A stretch of DNA of 64,000 nucleotides from UBA2988 sp965237965 (GTDB lineage Bacteria; Gemmatimonadota; Gemmatimonadetes; Longimicrobiales; Gaopeijiaceae), in contig CBDEGT010000003.1 in the NCBI GenBank assembly GCA_965237965.1, positions 558,001-622,000 of the forward strand. Direction: 5' to 3'. The notes beneath the pieces were generated by a model. That model did no database searches, was not told the DNA's origin, and saw only the letters and a list, made by a program, of their open reading frames with translations. The position numbers were made by a program, and so were the translations under genes. Each line of letters opens with the position of its first letter. Positions within the stretch are counted from its first letter, which is position 1. Shown here piece by piece: positions 9,381 to 17,263 of the stretch.

Positions 9381-12181
9381 TGCTCGCCCTCACTCCCCCC
9401 ACGTTCGGAGTCGACTTCTCGAGGAGCATCGGTGCCGGTCGCGGGTGACGTCCTGCGGCCCGCCTTTCGGACGCGCGCAGCGCCCGCTTTCTTCACTCCC
9501 GCTTTCTCGGCCCCGGCTTTCTTGGTTCCTCCCTTCTTGGCCCCGGCTTTCTTGGTTCCTCCCTTCTTGGCCCCAGCTTTCTTCGTGCCCGCCTTCTTGG
9601 TCCCCGCCCTTTTCGCACCGGCTTTGCGGGCGCCTCCGCACGCGGCCGGCCCTCCGCGGCGGCCACGACGCCCCCTGCCCTTCGCCGCGCGTTCCTTGAG
9701 CAGCTCGACCGCCTCGTCGATACCGACTTCGTCCGGATCCCGCGTCTTCGGGATCGTGGCGTTCACGTCTCCGTCGCTCACATAGGCTCCGTACCGGCCC
9801 GACAGCACCTGCACCGGCTTGGCGGAGTCGGGGTGGGGGCCCAGCTCCTTGAGCACGGCTTTCCCTCCCTCCTCCTTCTGCGCGATGCGGGCGAGCGCCT
9901 CCTGCAGCACGACTCCGAACAACTCCTCCTCAGACTTCAAGCTCGCGAAGGTCTTCCCGCGCCGGACATAGGGTCCGAAGCGCCCTAGACCCGCCACCAC
10001 TTCCTCTCCGGTCGCCGAGTCGACTCCGAGCGAGCGCGGCAGCGAGAGGAGCCGGAGCGCGTAGGCCAGATCCACGTCGGCCGGCTTGCGCCCCTTGGGC
10101 AAGCTGGTTCGCTCCGGTTTCTTGCCTTCCTCCGCGAGCGGTCGCTCGACGTAGGGGCCGTAGGGGCCTTGCTTCAGGTAGACCGCCCTGCCGGTGTCCG
10201 GATCCGTGCCGAGCTGCTGCTCCTCAGATCGGCCGTCGATCGGGCGGGTGTTCTTGCATTCCGGATAACCCGAGCATCCGAGGAAGCTGCCGAACTTGTT
10301 GAAGCGTACCTGCATGGGGCGGCCACAGCGCTCGCAGATCTCGCCCTCCGCCGCGAGAATCTCGCGCACGATCTCGTCCGAGCGAACGGTACCCTCCGCC
10401 AAGCGCTCACGGAGCCGGGGATAGAAGCCTTCGAGCAGGCGGCGCCACTCCACCTTCCCCTCCTCGATCCGATCGAGCTGGCCCTCCATCTGGGAGGTGA
10501 AATCCACGTCGAAGATGTCCGGGAAGACTTTCACCAGGAGCTTGACCACCACCTCTCCGAGGCCCGTCGGCTTGAAGCGCCGCTCGTCCTGGTCCACGTA
10601 GCCGCGGTCCTGGATGGTCGAGATGATCTGCGCGTACGTCGACGGCCGCCCGATACCCTGCTGCTCGAGCGCCTTCACCAGGCTCGCTTCGCTGTATCGG
10701 GGGGGCGGCTGCGTGAAGTGCTGCTTCGGCTCGACGTCGCGGACGAGCCCGTCTGCCCCGCCGGCGGTTTCTTCCCAAGCGAACCGATGACCGCGGTCGA
10801 GTGCCGGCAGGGCCTCGAGATCGTCCAGCCGGCGGTGGTCACCACTTTCCGCCGCCTCGAGGTAGAGCCGGGTGAACCCCTCGAACTTGACCACCGATCC
10901 GGTCGCCCGGAACCGATAGACCTTGCCGCTCTCCTTTCCCTGCTCTTCGCTCCGTGACCGGCCGCGCACGTCGAAGTCCGCCGCAGTCGTATCGTAGAGC
11001 GCAGGTGCCATTTGGCTGGCAACGAATCGCAGCCAGATCAGCTCGTATAGCCTGGCCTGATCGTCGTCGAGCAGGCGATCGGCCTCCGACGGGTGGATTG
11101 TCACGTCGGTAGGACGGATCGCTTCGTGCGCCTCCTGCGCGCCCTTTTGTTGCTTCTCGGTCCAGTAACGGGGCGCGTCCGCCACGAAGTCCTTCCCGAT
11201 CTCGGCGGAGAGCCACTCGCGCGCCTGGTCGACCGCCACCCCGGCCACGCGGGTCGAGTCGGTGCGCATGTACGTGATCAGACCCACGGCACCGCGGTCG
11301 CCCAGCTCCATCCCCTCGTATAGCCGTTGCGCGGTGGACATCGTGCGCTTCGCTGAGAAGCGGAGTCGCTTGGCCGCCTCCTGCTGCAGCGTCGACGTGG
11401 TGAATGGCGCTGCCGGATTCTTCCGCCTCTCGCGCCGCTTGACCTCCGCCACCGGGAACTCCACCCCGCGCACGTCGGCCAGCACCGCCGCGGCAGCAGA
11501 CTCGTCGCCGAGATGGATCGACCTGTCATCTACCTGATGGAACTTGGCGTCGAAGTCCTGGCCGTCCTTGGACATCCGGGCGGTGATCGACCAGTACTCC
11601 TCGGCACGAAAGGCACGGATTTCTTCCTCGCGCTCCCATATGAGCCGAAGCGCGACCGTCTGGACCCGTCCGGCAGAAAGGCCGGGAAAGATCGGCTTCC
11701 ACAGGAAAGGGCTCACCTGATAGCCGACCAGGCGGTCGAGGATGCGTCTCGCCTGCTGCGCCTCCACCTTGCGCATGTCCAGCCGACCGGAGTGCTCGAG
11801 CGCCGTACGCACCGCGTCGCGAGTGATCTCGTGGAACTGCACGCGTCGGAAGCGCTCGGCGTCGGCTGGATCTCCGAGCTGCTCTGCGACGTGGTACGCG
11901 ATCGCTTCACCCTCACGATCTGGGTCGGTCGCGAGAAGAACCGCCTCGGCCCCCTTGGCTTTTTGCTTGAGCTCCTGAATGACCTTCGCCTTCCCGCGGA
12001 TGGTCACGTACCTGGGCTCGAAGCCGGCGTCGACATCGACCCCCAGCTCCTTGGTGGGCAGGTCCCTTATGTGACCTACCGACGCCGCCACATCGTAGCC
12101 CGGGCCCAAGTACCGCTTGATGGTCCGGGCCTTGGCCGGTGACTCCACGATGACCAGTCGGCGCCCCTCCTGGTTGCTCAT
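9377..12181 (-). CDS. topA: DNA topoisomerase I with a Lys/Ala-rich tail
   Basis: 934 aa type IA topoisomerase. TOPRIM begins at RLVIVESPAKARTIKRYLG with ATDPDREGEAIAYH. The catalytic Tyr is in GLITYMRTDS. A four-Cys zinc ribbon, CERCGRP...CSGYPEC, follows at ~600-625, then three repeat-type C-terminal domains (GPYV, GRFGPYV, GRYGAYV). The last ~90 residues are a basic tail of KKAGAKKGGTKK type. Tails of this kind are known to increase DNA binding and processivity in other high-GC bacteria (family knowledge). ATG 12181 overlaps the aroK stop. It relaxes negative supercoils ahead of trmFO and xerC in the classic gene order. Confidence 0.96.
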   Translation of the reverse strand: MSNQEGRRLVIVESPAKARTIKRYLGPGYDVAASVGHIRDLPTKELGVDVDAGFEPRYVTIRGKAKVIQELKQKAKGAEAVLLATDPDREGEAIAYHVAEQLGDPADAERFRRVQFHEITRDAVRTALEHSGRLDMRKVEAQQARRILDRLVGYQVSPFLWKPIFPGLSAGRVQTVALRLIWEREEEIRAFRAEEYWSITARMSKDGQDFDAKFHQVDDRSIHLGDESAAAAVLADVRGVEFPVAEVKRRERRKNPAAPFTTSTLQQEAAKRLRFSAKRTMSTAQRLYEGMELGDRGAVGLITYMRTDSTRVAGVAVDQAREWLSAEIGKDFVADAPRYWTEKQQKGAQEAHEAIRPTDVTIHPSEADRLLDDDQARLYELIWLRFVASQMAPALYDTTAADFDVRGRSRSEEQGKESGKVYRFRATGSVVKFEGFTRLYLEAAESGDHRRLDDLEALPALDRGHRFAWEETAGGADGLVRDVEPKQHFTQPPPRYSEASLVKALEQQGIGRPSTYAQIISTIQDRGYVDQDERRFKPTGLGEVVVKLLVKVFPDIFDVDFTSQMEGQLDRIEEGKVEWRRLLEGFYPRLRERLAEGTVRSDEIVREILAAEGEICERCGRPMQVRFNKFGSFLGCSGYPECKNTRPIDGRSEEQQLGTDPDTGRAVYLKQGPYGPYVERPLAEEGKKPERTSLPKGRKPADVDLAYALRLLSLPRSLGVDSATGEEVVAGLGRFGPYVRRGKTFASLKSEEELFGVVLQEALARIAQKEEGGKAVLKELGPHPDSAKPVQVLSGRYGAYVSDGDVNATIPKTRDPDEVGIDEAVELLKERAAKGRGRRGRRGGPAACGGARKAGAKRAGTKKAGTKKAGAKKGGTKKAGAKKGGTKKAGAEKAGVKKAGAARVRKAGRRTSPATGTDAPREVDSERGGSEGEQ
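9488..9615 (-). repeat. 30-bp tandem repeats coding the topA basic tail
   Basis: Direct repeats of about 30 bp encode GGTKKAGAKK-type decapeptides, in two to three good copies with shorter degenerate 15-bp half units on both sides. They are in frame, so copy-number change would alter tail length without breaking topA. Confidence 0.8.
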
Positions 12182-12771
12182 CGGCCGGGCTCCACGTGCT
12201 CTGCGATGGCCCGCGCCAGAGCTTCCGGCGACATGTGCTCGGAGTCGAGGTGGAGGAGAGCTCGCGCGTACATCGGCTTACGGGCGGCGAGGAGCGAGCG
12301 GGCGCGCGCGACTGGATCGGCAGCGCCCAGGAGGGGACGGACGCGGCCCTCCGCGGTCGCCCTGCGCACCGCTGTCTCGGCCGTCACGTCGAGCCATACG
12401 GTGAGGGTGCCGGGAGGAAGCTCGTCGAGCCGCCCGGGAGCGAGGAACCATCCGCCGCCTGGAGCGAGCACGGAACGGGAGTGGGCGAGTGCGGTCGACC
12501 CGGCCCTCGACTCGAGCTCGCGGAACGCCGCCTCACCGCGCTCCCGGAAGAGCTCCTCGACCGACCGACCGGACGTCGCCTCCACCTCGTCATCCAGGTC
12601 CACGAAGCCCCACCCCAGCCGAGCAGCGAGAACCCGGCCCACGGTCGTCTTGCCACTACCCATTAGGCCCACGAGCACGACGCGCGTCCACTCGGTAGCG
12701 GGGCCACCGGACACTCCGGTGAGCGGGTCCCCTCTGCGTGCCCGTACCTCGCGCGACAACTCAGCGCTCAC
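12178..12771 (-). CDS. aroK: shikimate kinase
   Basis: 197 aa. The P-loop GLMGSGKTTVGRVLAARLG is followed by FVDLDDEVEATSG (shikimate Asp), FRERGEAAFRELE and the glycine-rich LAPGGGWFL. The lid Arg lies in RVRPLLG. It phosphorylates shikimate at O3. The chosen GTG at 12771 (MSAELSREV) overlaps the aroC end by 11 bp. The frame is open upstream but runs through aroC. It is coupled to topA downstream by ATGA. Confidence 0.92.
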   Translation of the reverse strand: MSAELSREVRARRGDPLTGVSGGPATEWTRVVLVGLMGSGKTTVGRVLAARLGWGFVDLDDEVEATSGRSVEELFRERGEAAFRELESRAGSTALAHSRSVLAPGGGWFLAPGRLDELPPGTLTVWLDVTAETAVRRATAEGRVRPLLGAADPVARARSLLAARKPMYARALLHLDSEHMSPEALARAIAEHVEPGR

Positions 12772-13969
12772 CGAAGCCCCGACCGCCCAGATAATCGAGG
12801 TAGCTGTCCAGGTTCCGGCGTAGCTCACCCATGGAATCACCCCCGAACTTCTCGAGGACTGCGTCCGCGAGGACGAGCGCCACCATGGCCTCGCCGACCA
12901 CGCCAGCGGCCGGCACCGCGCACACATCGCTCCGCTCCACGGCCGCATCCGCCGGGGAGCCGTCGCGCAGGTCCACCGAGGGCAGGCGTCGGCGCAGCGT
13001 CGAGATCGGCTTCATCGCGCCGCGAACGACCAACGGCTCGCCCGTGGTCACGCCACCCTCCAGTCCGCCCGCACGGTTCGAGACCCGGCCGATCGCGCCG
13101 GCTCGAGGCTTTTCGGGAGCGGTTTCGATCGGATCGTGCACCCGGCTTCCCGGCCGGCGCGCACCCTCGAAGCCGAGTCCGATCTCCACCCCCTTCACAG
13201 CTTGAATCGACATCACGGCACCCGCGAGCCGTCCGTCCAGCTTGGAATCCCAGGACACGTAACTCCCCAGCCCGACCGGGACACCGGTAGCGATCACTTC
13301 GAACACACCCCCCAGGGTGTCACCCTCCTCCTTCGCGCGGTCGATCGCAGCCATCATCCGCTGTGATGCTTCCCGATCGAGGCAACGGACCGGGTCGTCG
13401 TCCACGGCCGCGTTCACGTCCTCGGGAGGCACATCGGGTGCGCTCGCAGCCACGTCCCCGATGCTGACGATGTGGCTCCCCACGCGGACGCCCAGCTCGG
13501 CCAGGAAGCGCTTCACGACGGCACCGCACGCCACGCGTGCGGCGGTCTCGCGGGCACTCGCACGCTCGAGCACGTCCCGCGTGTCACGGCGGTCGTATTT
13601 GAGCACCCCGACCAAATCGGCATGACCCGGACGGGGCAGATACATCGCGCGGAGCGCCTTCGGGTTGACGTCACCCTCGGGAGGAAGCGGGCTCATTGCG
13701 GCCGCCCAGTTCTCCGCATCCCGATTCCAGACCACCATGGCGATCGGCGATCCCAGCGTCTCGCCGAGGCGCACCCCCGAGAGCAGGTCCGCGCGGTCGC
13801 TCTCGATCTTCATTCGGCGGCCCCTACCGTGTCCACCCTGCCGGCGTCGCAGCTCGGGATCGACGTCCCGCTCCATGACGAGCGACAGCCCCGCCGGAAT
13901 CCCTTCGAGGATGGCTGTGAGGGCACGGCCGTGCGATTCCCCGGCCGTGCGGAACGAAATGCGTCGCAT
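12761..13969 (-). CDS. aroC: chorismate synthase
   Basis: 402 aa. It begins MRRISFRTAGESHGRALTAI in outline, with the FMN/substrate motif GESHG, then RRRQGGHGRGRRM, ERASARETAARVACG, SNRAGGLEGGVTTGEP and the C-terminal DVCAVPAAGVVGEAM. It converts EPSP to chorismate with reduced FMN. The ATG at 13969 is preferred to an in-frame GTG at 14014 because the family starts at MRR-ISF. It is followed by aroK, so the last two steps of the common shikimate path around chorismate are co-transcribed. Confidence 0.95.
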   Translation of the reverse strand: MRRISFRTAGESHGRALTAILEGIPAGLSLVMERDVDPELRRRQGGHGRGRRMKIESDRADLLSGVRLGETLGSPIAMVVWNRDAENWAAAMSPLPPEGDVNPKALRAMYLPRPGHADLVGVLKYDRRDTRDVLERASARETAARVACGAVVKRFLAELGVRVGSHIVSIGDVAASAPDVPPEDVNAAVDDDPVRCLDREASQRMMAAIDRAKEEGDTLGGVFEVIATGVPVGLGSYVSWDSKLDGRLAGAVMSIQAVKGVEIGLGFEGARRPGSRVHDPIETAPEKPRAGAIGRVSNRAGGLEGGVTTGEPLVVRGAMKPISTLRRRLPSVDLRDGSPADAAVERSDVCAVPAAGVVGEAMVALVLADAVLEKFGGDSMGELRRNLDSYLDYLGGRGFGER

Positions 13970-13971
13970 GT

Positions 13972-14124
13972 TCAGTTGGCTGCTTGGCGATTGCTGGGGG
14001 CCGCTCGGGCCCACCGGGAGGCCGGAAGCTCGCCCGAGCCGTTCGGTCGGTCAACGCAGCGGTCAAGAATGCGCACGAGGTCAGGCAAGATTTTCGCGCA
14101 CCACATTGCGATGGTGTCGTTCAT
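13972..14124 (-). CDS. possible 50-aa leader peptide upstream of aroC
   Basis: The ATG at 14124 is preceded by GAGG four bases upstream and opens 50 codons ending in TGA, two bases before the aroC ATG. The first half (MNDTIAMWCAKILPDLVRIL in outline) is amphipathic and could be a real small protein; the rest is low complexity. There is no aromatic-codon cluster that would make it an obvious attenuator peptide. I know no homologue. Confidence 0.25.
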   Translation of the reverse strand: MNDTIAMWCAKILPDLVRILDRCVDRPNGSGELPASRWARAAPSNRQAAN

Positions 14125-14178
14125 CACGCCTCGCTCGAGCTCCGGCCGGGACCGTCCCACGAGTCCCCGACGTGCCGC

Positions 14179-14206
14179 GGCCCCGAGGGCGAACGCCCTC
14201 GGGGCC
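14179..14206 (-). terminator. perfect GC-rich hairpin after the 14240 gene
   Basis: A 12-bp perfect stem (14179-14190 with 14195-14206) with a GAAC tetraloop lies between the stop at 14240 and the aroC promoter region. There is no T-tract, so it is a strong hairpin rather than a canonical intrinsic terminator. Confidence 0.55.
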
Positions 14207-14239
14207 GTGATCCGAAACCGGATGCGCTCCCGTGCGTGG

Positions 14240-14818
14240 TCAGCGCGACGGATGTTCCCTGAGGATGTCCGCCTTGCGCACGTCCACCACCACTACACCG
14301 CCCGTGTCGGTTACCCCGAACAGCTTGACCACGATGCAGGTGTCCTCGGTCGCGCCGTCGGGCGCGTAGGGCGTCTCAAAGTCGCCGTTCTCATAAATCT
14401 GGATCGCATCCCCGATGGTCGCCCCCACCTGGTCGGTAACCGACACGCTCACGCACTGGAGGCCGACGTTGTCTTCGGGGAACGGAAGCACCGCGCGCAG
14501 CGGGCCCTGGATGATGTCGCGAATGAAGATCCGCCCGACCGGCCGGAAACGCTGCGTGTCGACGATGTCGATCGTACGCTCGCCCGTGCCCACGAACGAC
14601 AAGTGCGTGTCGGGGCGGTACTCACCGCCACTGAAGTTGCTGAGCGATTTCGCGTTCGCGTGCAGCGGGTGCAGAACCGCGCCGGCGCCGCCACCGGGGA
14701 TGGTCGTCTTGCCCTGAAGGCGTAGGTCGGTGGTGAAGAAATACGCGTCGATCCCACGCGCCACGCCGAGCGTACCGTCGTAGTTGAGCCCGATCCCCTC
14801 CTCGCGCTGTCCGCGCAC
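14240..14818 (-). CDS. unknown beta-rich protein, possibly leaderless or 5'-truncated
   Basis: 192 aa starting at GTG 14818. An in-frame TAA lies only 10 bases upstream, so it cannot extend. There is no signal peptide. The text has repeated short beta-strand/turn blocks (GVARGIDAYFFTTDLRLQG, HLSFVGTGERTIDIVDT, ILVVDVRK-like VVVVDVRKADIL) that resemble blades of beta-propeller or YVTN-like repeats. It may be a self-standing domain or the C-terminal remnant of a longer propeller protein. The promoter-like sequence fits transcription starting at the GTG. The function is unknown. Confidence 0.6.
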   Translation of the reverse strand: MRGQREEGIGLNYDGTLGVARGIDAYFFTTDLRLQGKTTIPGGGAGAVLHPLHANAKSLSNFSGGEYRPDTHLSFVGTGERTIDIVDTQRFRPVGRIFIRDIIQGPLRAVLPFPEDNVGLQCVSVSVTDQVGATIGDAIQIYENGDFETPYAPDGATEDTCIVVKLFGVTDTGGVVVVDVRKADILREHPSR

Positions 14819-14821
14819 GCC

Positions 14822-14852
14822 CAGAAGTTAGCTCGGTCCTTCGAGTCATGTC
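14822..14852 (-). promoter_or_regulatory. sigma70-like promoter giving a leaderless start at 14818
   Basis: On the minus strand TTGACA is followed by an 18-base spacer and TAACTT, which ends six bases before the GTG start codon. This spacing would place the first transcribed base at or next to the GTG. The -35 is perfect; the -10 matches only the TAnnnT core. Confidence 0.5.
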
Positions 14853-14911
14853 AAGGGAAATTCTCCCGGTACCCGAGCAGGACAGAGGTCGTAAACATCT
14901 GAAAGAGCGAT

Positions 14912-14952
14912 ACAACGGCCCCGCCCCCGGGCTCCGGGAACGGGGCCGTTGT
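14912..14952 (-). terminator. hairpin ending the gspHIJK-like operon
   Basis: A perfect 12-bp inverted repeat (14912-14923 and 14941-14952) with a 17-nt loop lies about 100 bp past the GspK-like stop. There is no clear T-tract on either strand. Confidence 0.55.
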
Positions 14953-15048
14953 CCGGTTCGTCAATATGAGATCGCCGAGACGTCCACCCAGCTTCGTCGA
15001 GCTGCTGATCGTCTCAGTGCTGGGGGCCCTTCTGGTTGCAGCCGCCTA

Positions 15049-15483
15049 TCAGGTGCTGATCGTCGTGTCGCGCCCCGTCACGCGCCCGGCAGACCCCTGC
15101 ACCGTTCCCCAGGGGTCGCTGCGACTGACGAGGGGCGCGCGATTCGACGGCGCGAGCCCGTCGAGCTCGGCCACGCCGGAGAGCAAGGCAAGCTCTGGAC
15201 CCAGAGCGATCGCATCGGTGCGCCAACGGAGCGGCGGCACGGCCCCCGCGGACAAGCGAGTCGGGACGCCTCCGAGGATCGGGAGCGTATCGTCGAGGTG
15301 CGGGGGCCTCGCCGCGGTACGCGCAGCAAGCCGACGCTGGATCAGTCGCGCCTCCAACAGGCTCGCTCGGCGCTCGGCTGCCGAGAGCACGAGCCCGGCG
15401 TGTGCCAGTCCCGTCAGTCCGACCAGAAGCAGGAGGACAGCGGCCAGGGCGAAGCCGGCGTCGGTGGGACGTACGGCGCTCAC
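15049..15483 (-). CDS. GspK-like minor pseudopilin, short
   Basis: 144 aa. The leader ends ...TDAG before FALAAVLLLLVGLTGLAHAGLVL, a prepilin-peptidase-type Gly|Phe junction, then a hydrophobic helix lacking Glu5, as is normal for GspK. Full GspK proteins are about 300 residues; this one lacks the large globular domain and ends in a short DPWGTV-containing region. The GTG at 15483 overlaps the upstream stop (GTGA). Its position as the last of an H-I-J-K row is the main support for the name. It would sit at the tip of a pseudopilus. Confidence 0.65.
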   Translation of the reverse strand: MSAVRPTDAGFALAAVLLLLVGLTGLAHAGLVLSAAERRASLLEARLIQRRLAARTAARPPHLDDTLPILGGVPTRLSAGAVPPLRWRTDAIALGPELALLSGVAELDGLAPSNRAPLVSRSDPWGTVQGSAGRVTGRDTTIST

Positions 15484-16232
15484 CAGACGCCCGCGAGCGG
15501 AAAGACGCGCTCCCAAGCCGGCCCCTTCCGGCCACCGCGACTGCCACGCGTCGCGACGGCAAGCACGAGTCTGCCCGGGGCGGAAGCCGAGAGGCCGCTG
15601 CGCGCGGGATCGAGCGCGGGTGGCGTGAGGGGCTGCCGCCCCCCTGATCCGATCCGGTAGCGCAGCGCCTCGTCCGAAACGTGATAGCTCCCGCGCTCGA
15701 ACACCCGCAGCAGGACGATCTGGGAGGGCGATACCAAGACCGCTCCGACCGGCTCGTCGACCGTCCAGCGCTCCTCGACGCCGCCTACGCGCGACGGGCA
15801 GGCGCCGGGCGCCGCGGAGCGGCTCCGCAATCCCACGGCGACCCATCCCCCGGAGCGGGCCGCAGACCCGAGCAGCGCCAACGCGGAGTCCTTGGCTGGA
15901 TTGGGTGCACGCATGCCCGACCAGCGCACAAATAGAGCGCTCGGAGGGACGAAGGCGCAGACGAGTGCCGTCCCGCGGAATGCACGCAGCGCGATCGTGT
16001 CTCCAGAAGGGATGCTTACGTCCTGTCCCGCCCTCGCACCTTCGAGTTCTTCCTGGATGATCCACGCGGTCGCGCGCGCTGCCGCCAGGCTCTCGCTTCG
16101 GTCTGCGAGCGCCGCCGCTCCGCGTGCCATCGCGGCCGTGATCGCCCAGCCAGCCTGCAGGATCAGCAGGAGGAGGAGAAGGGCGATCAGCACCTCGAGA
16201 AGGGAGAACCCGGAGCGTTGCGTACCAAGCAT
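15480..16232 (-). CDS. GspJ-like prepilin-type protein
   Basis: 250 aa from ATG 16232. The leader MLGTQRSG is cleaved before FSLLEVLIALLLLLLILQ, with Glu5 present. The globular part has no clear motif. A TTG at 16268, which would overlap the upstream stop as TTGA, is an alternative start that lengthens the leader to 20 residues. It lies third in a four-gene row of pseudopilins and is coupled to the GspK-like gene. Confidence 0.75.
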   Translation of the reverse strand: MLGTQRSGFSLLEVLIALLLLLLILQAGWAITAAMARGAAALADRSESLAAARATAWIIQEELEGARAGQDVSIPSGDTIALRAFRGTALVCAFVPPSALFVRWSGMRAPNPAKDSALALLGSAARSGGWVAVGLRSRSAAPGACPSRVGGVEERWTVDEPVGAVLVSPSQIVLLRVFERGSYHVSDEALRYRIGSGGRQPLTPPALDPARSGLSASAPGRLVLAVATRGSRGGRKGPAWERVFPLAGVW

Positions 16233-16264
16233 CCGCGGCGCGCCGGGCCCGTGTGATCCGCCGG

Positions 16265-16621
16265 TCAAGACCGGCCGGGGAACGGGATCCACCAGTCCAG
16301 GAGCACGGCGCCGGACGATTCCTCGGCGCGCACGAGAATCCCGTCCTTCGTGGGCGACCATCGTAGCGTTCCCCAGCGTGAACTCGCTTCTCCGGATCCG
16401 GGGACCCCCTCGGCCAGCAGGGAGTCCACGACGGCGGCCGCCGCCTGCGTGGCCACGTGCAGACGCTCGGCGGCGGCGAGGTGACGGTGGGCGAGTACCA
16501 ACGTGCCGGCACACCCGAGTAGCCCGACCTCGAGAACGACGAGCGCGACCGGCACCTCGACGAGGCTGAAGCCCCTGGACCGGCGCAATGGGCAGAGCGG
16601 TCGACCCCTTGGCTGGTTCAC
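16265..16621 (-). CDS. GspI-like prepilin-type protein
   Basis: 118 aa. Leader ...RRSRG, then FSLVEVPVALVVLEVGLLG with Glu5. A short globular domain ends at the stop. The GTG at 16621 overlaps the preceding stop (GTGA). Size and position between H-like and J-like genes match GspI/PilV. Confidence 0.75.
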   Translation of the reverse strand: MNQPRGRPLCPLRRSRGFSLVEVPVALVVLEVGLLGCAGTLVLAHRHLAAAERLHVATQAAAAVVDSLLAEGVPGSGEASSRWGTLRWSPTKDGILVRAEESSGAVLLDWWIPFPGRS

Positions 16622-17043
16622 CGGCGAACTCCCCGTCCGTATGCGGCGACCACCAGCCGGGACTCCGCCTTCCCGCGCCTCAGCACGACCGTCTGGCTCG
16701 CGCGCCGTCCGATCCCCAACGCATCGAAGACCAATTCAGCCTCGCCGCTCCGACCCACGTCGACGGTCACTCCGAACTCTCGCGTCAGGGATCGGGCATA
16801 GCTTGCCGAGTCCGAAGCCTGCACCCACACTCGGCCGTCCAGGGCACGCAGCCGGAGTACGGCGCCTCCGGCCAGCATCGCCTCGGTCCGCGTACGGGCG
16901 AGCAGTTCGGCCACGACCTCGCGAGCGGCGACGACGGCCAACCGGTCGGAGGCGGCGCGGGCTGCGGGAAGAAGGGCCGTCCCCGCGATCCCCATCAGGG
17001 CGAGGACGACGACCAGCTCGGGAACGGTGACGCCGGAGCGCAT
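16618..17043 (-). CDS. GspH/FimT-like pseudopilin
   Basis: 141 aa. A very short leader, MRSG, precedes VTVPELVVVLALMGIAGTALLPAARAA: Glu5 is present, but Phe1 is replaced by Val. The C-terminal half (GVTVDVGRSGEAELVFDALGIGRRASQTVVLRRG in outline) matches the GspH domain, which ends in a beta-hairpin. It is first of the second pseudopilin row; the 220-bp gap before it contains a hairpin, so it may have its own promoter. Confidence 0.78.
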   Translation of the reverse strand: MRSGVTVPELVVVLALMGIAGTALLPAARAASDRLAVVAAREVVAELLARTRTEAMLAGGAVLRLRALDGRVWVQASDSASYARSLTREFGVTVDVGRSGEAELVFDALGIGRRASQTVVLRRGKAESRLVVAAYGRGVRR

Positions 17044-17183
17044 ACGACACCGTCGCCGCAGCTAGCGGGCCGGAGCATGGCCGCGCGGGACCGCGTCGGA
17101 GGAGCCGCCCTACCTCAGGTTGTGGTCCTGGATCTGTTGGCGGACGGTCCCGGCTCTCCATGGCGGTACCCAACGCGCGCGAG

Positions 17184-17214
17184 GGGGCGCGTCGCGCATG
17201 CGACGCCGCCCCCT
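17184..17214 (-). terminator. imperfect GC hairpin after pilX
   Basis: On the minus strand GGGGGCGGCGTCGC pairs with GCGACGCGCCCCC across an ATGC loop, with a single bulge. It lies just beyond the PilX-like stop and before the GspH-like start, and probably separates the two minor-pilin operons. Confidence 0.45.
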
Positions 17215-17263
17215 CCCTCCGGCCCCGGAAGCGGGGCCGCGCGAACCGCCCTCTACCGCGAGC

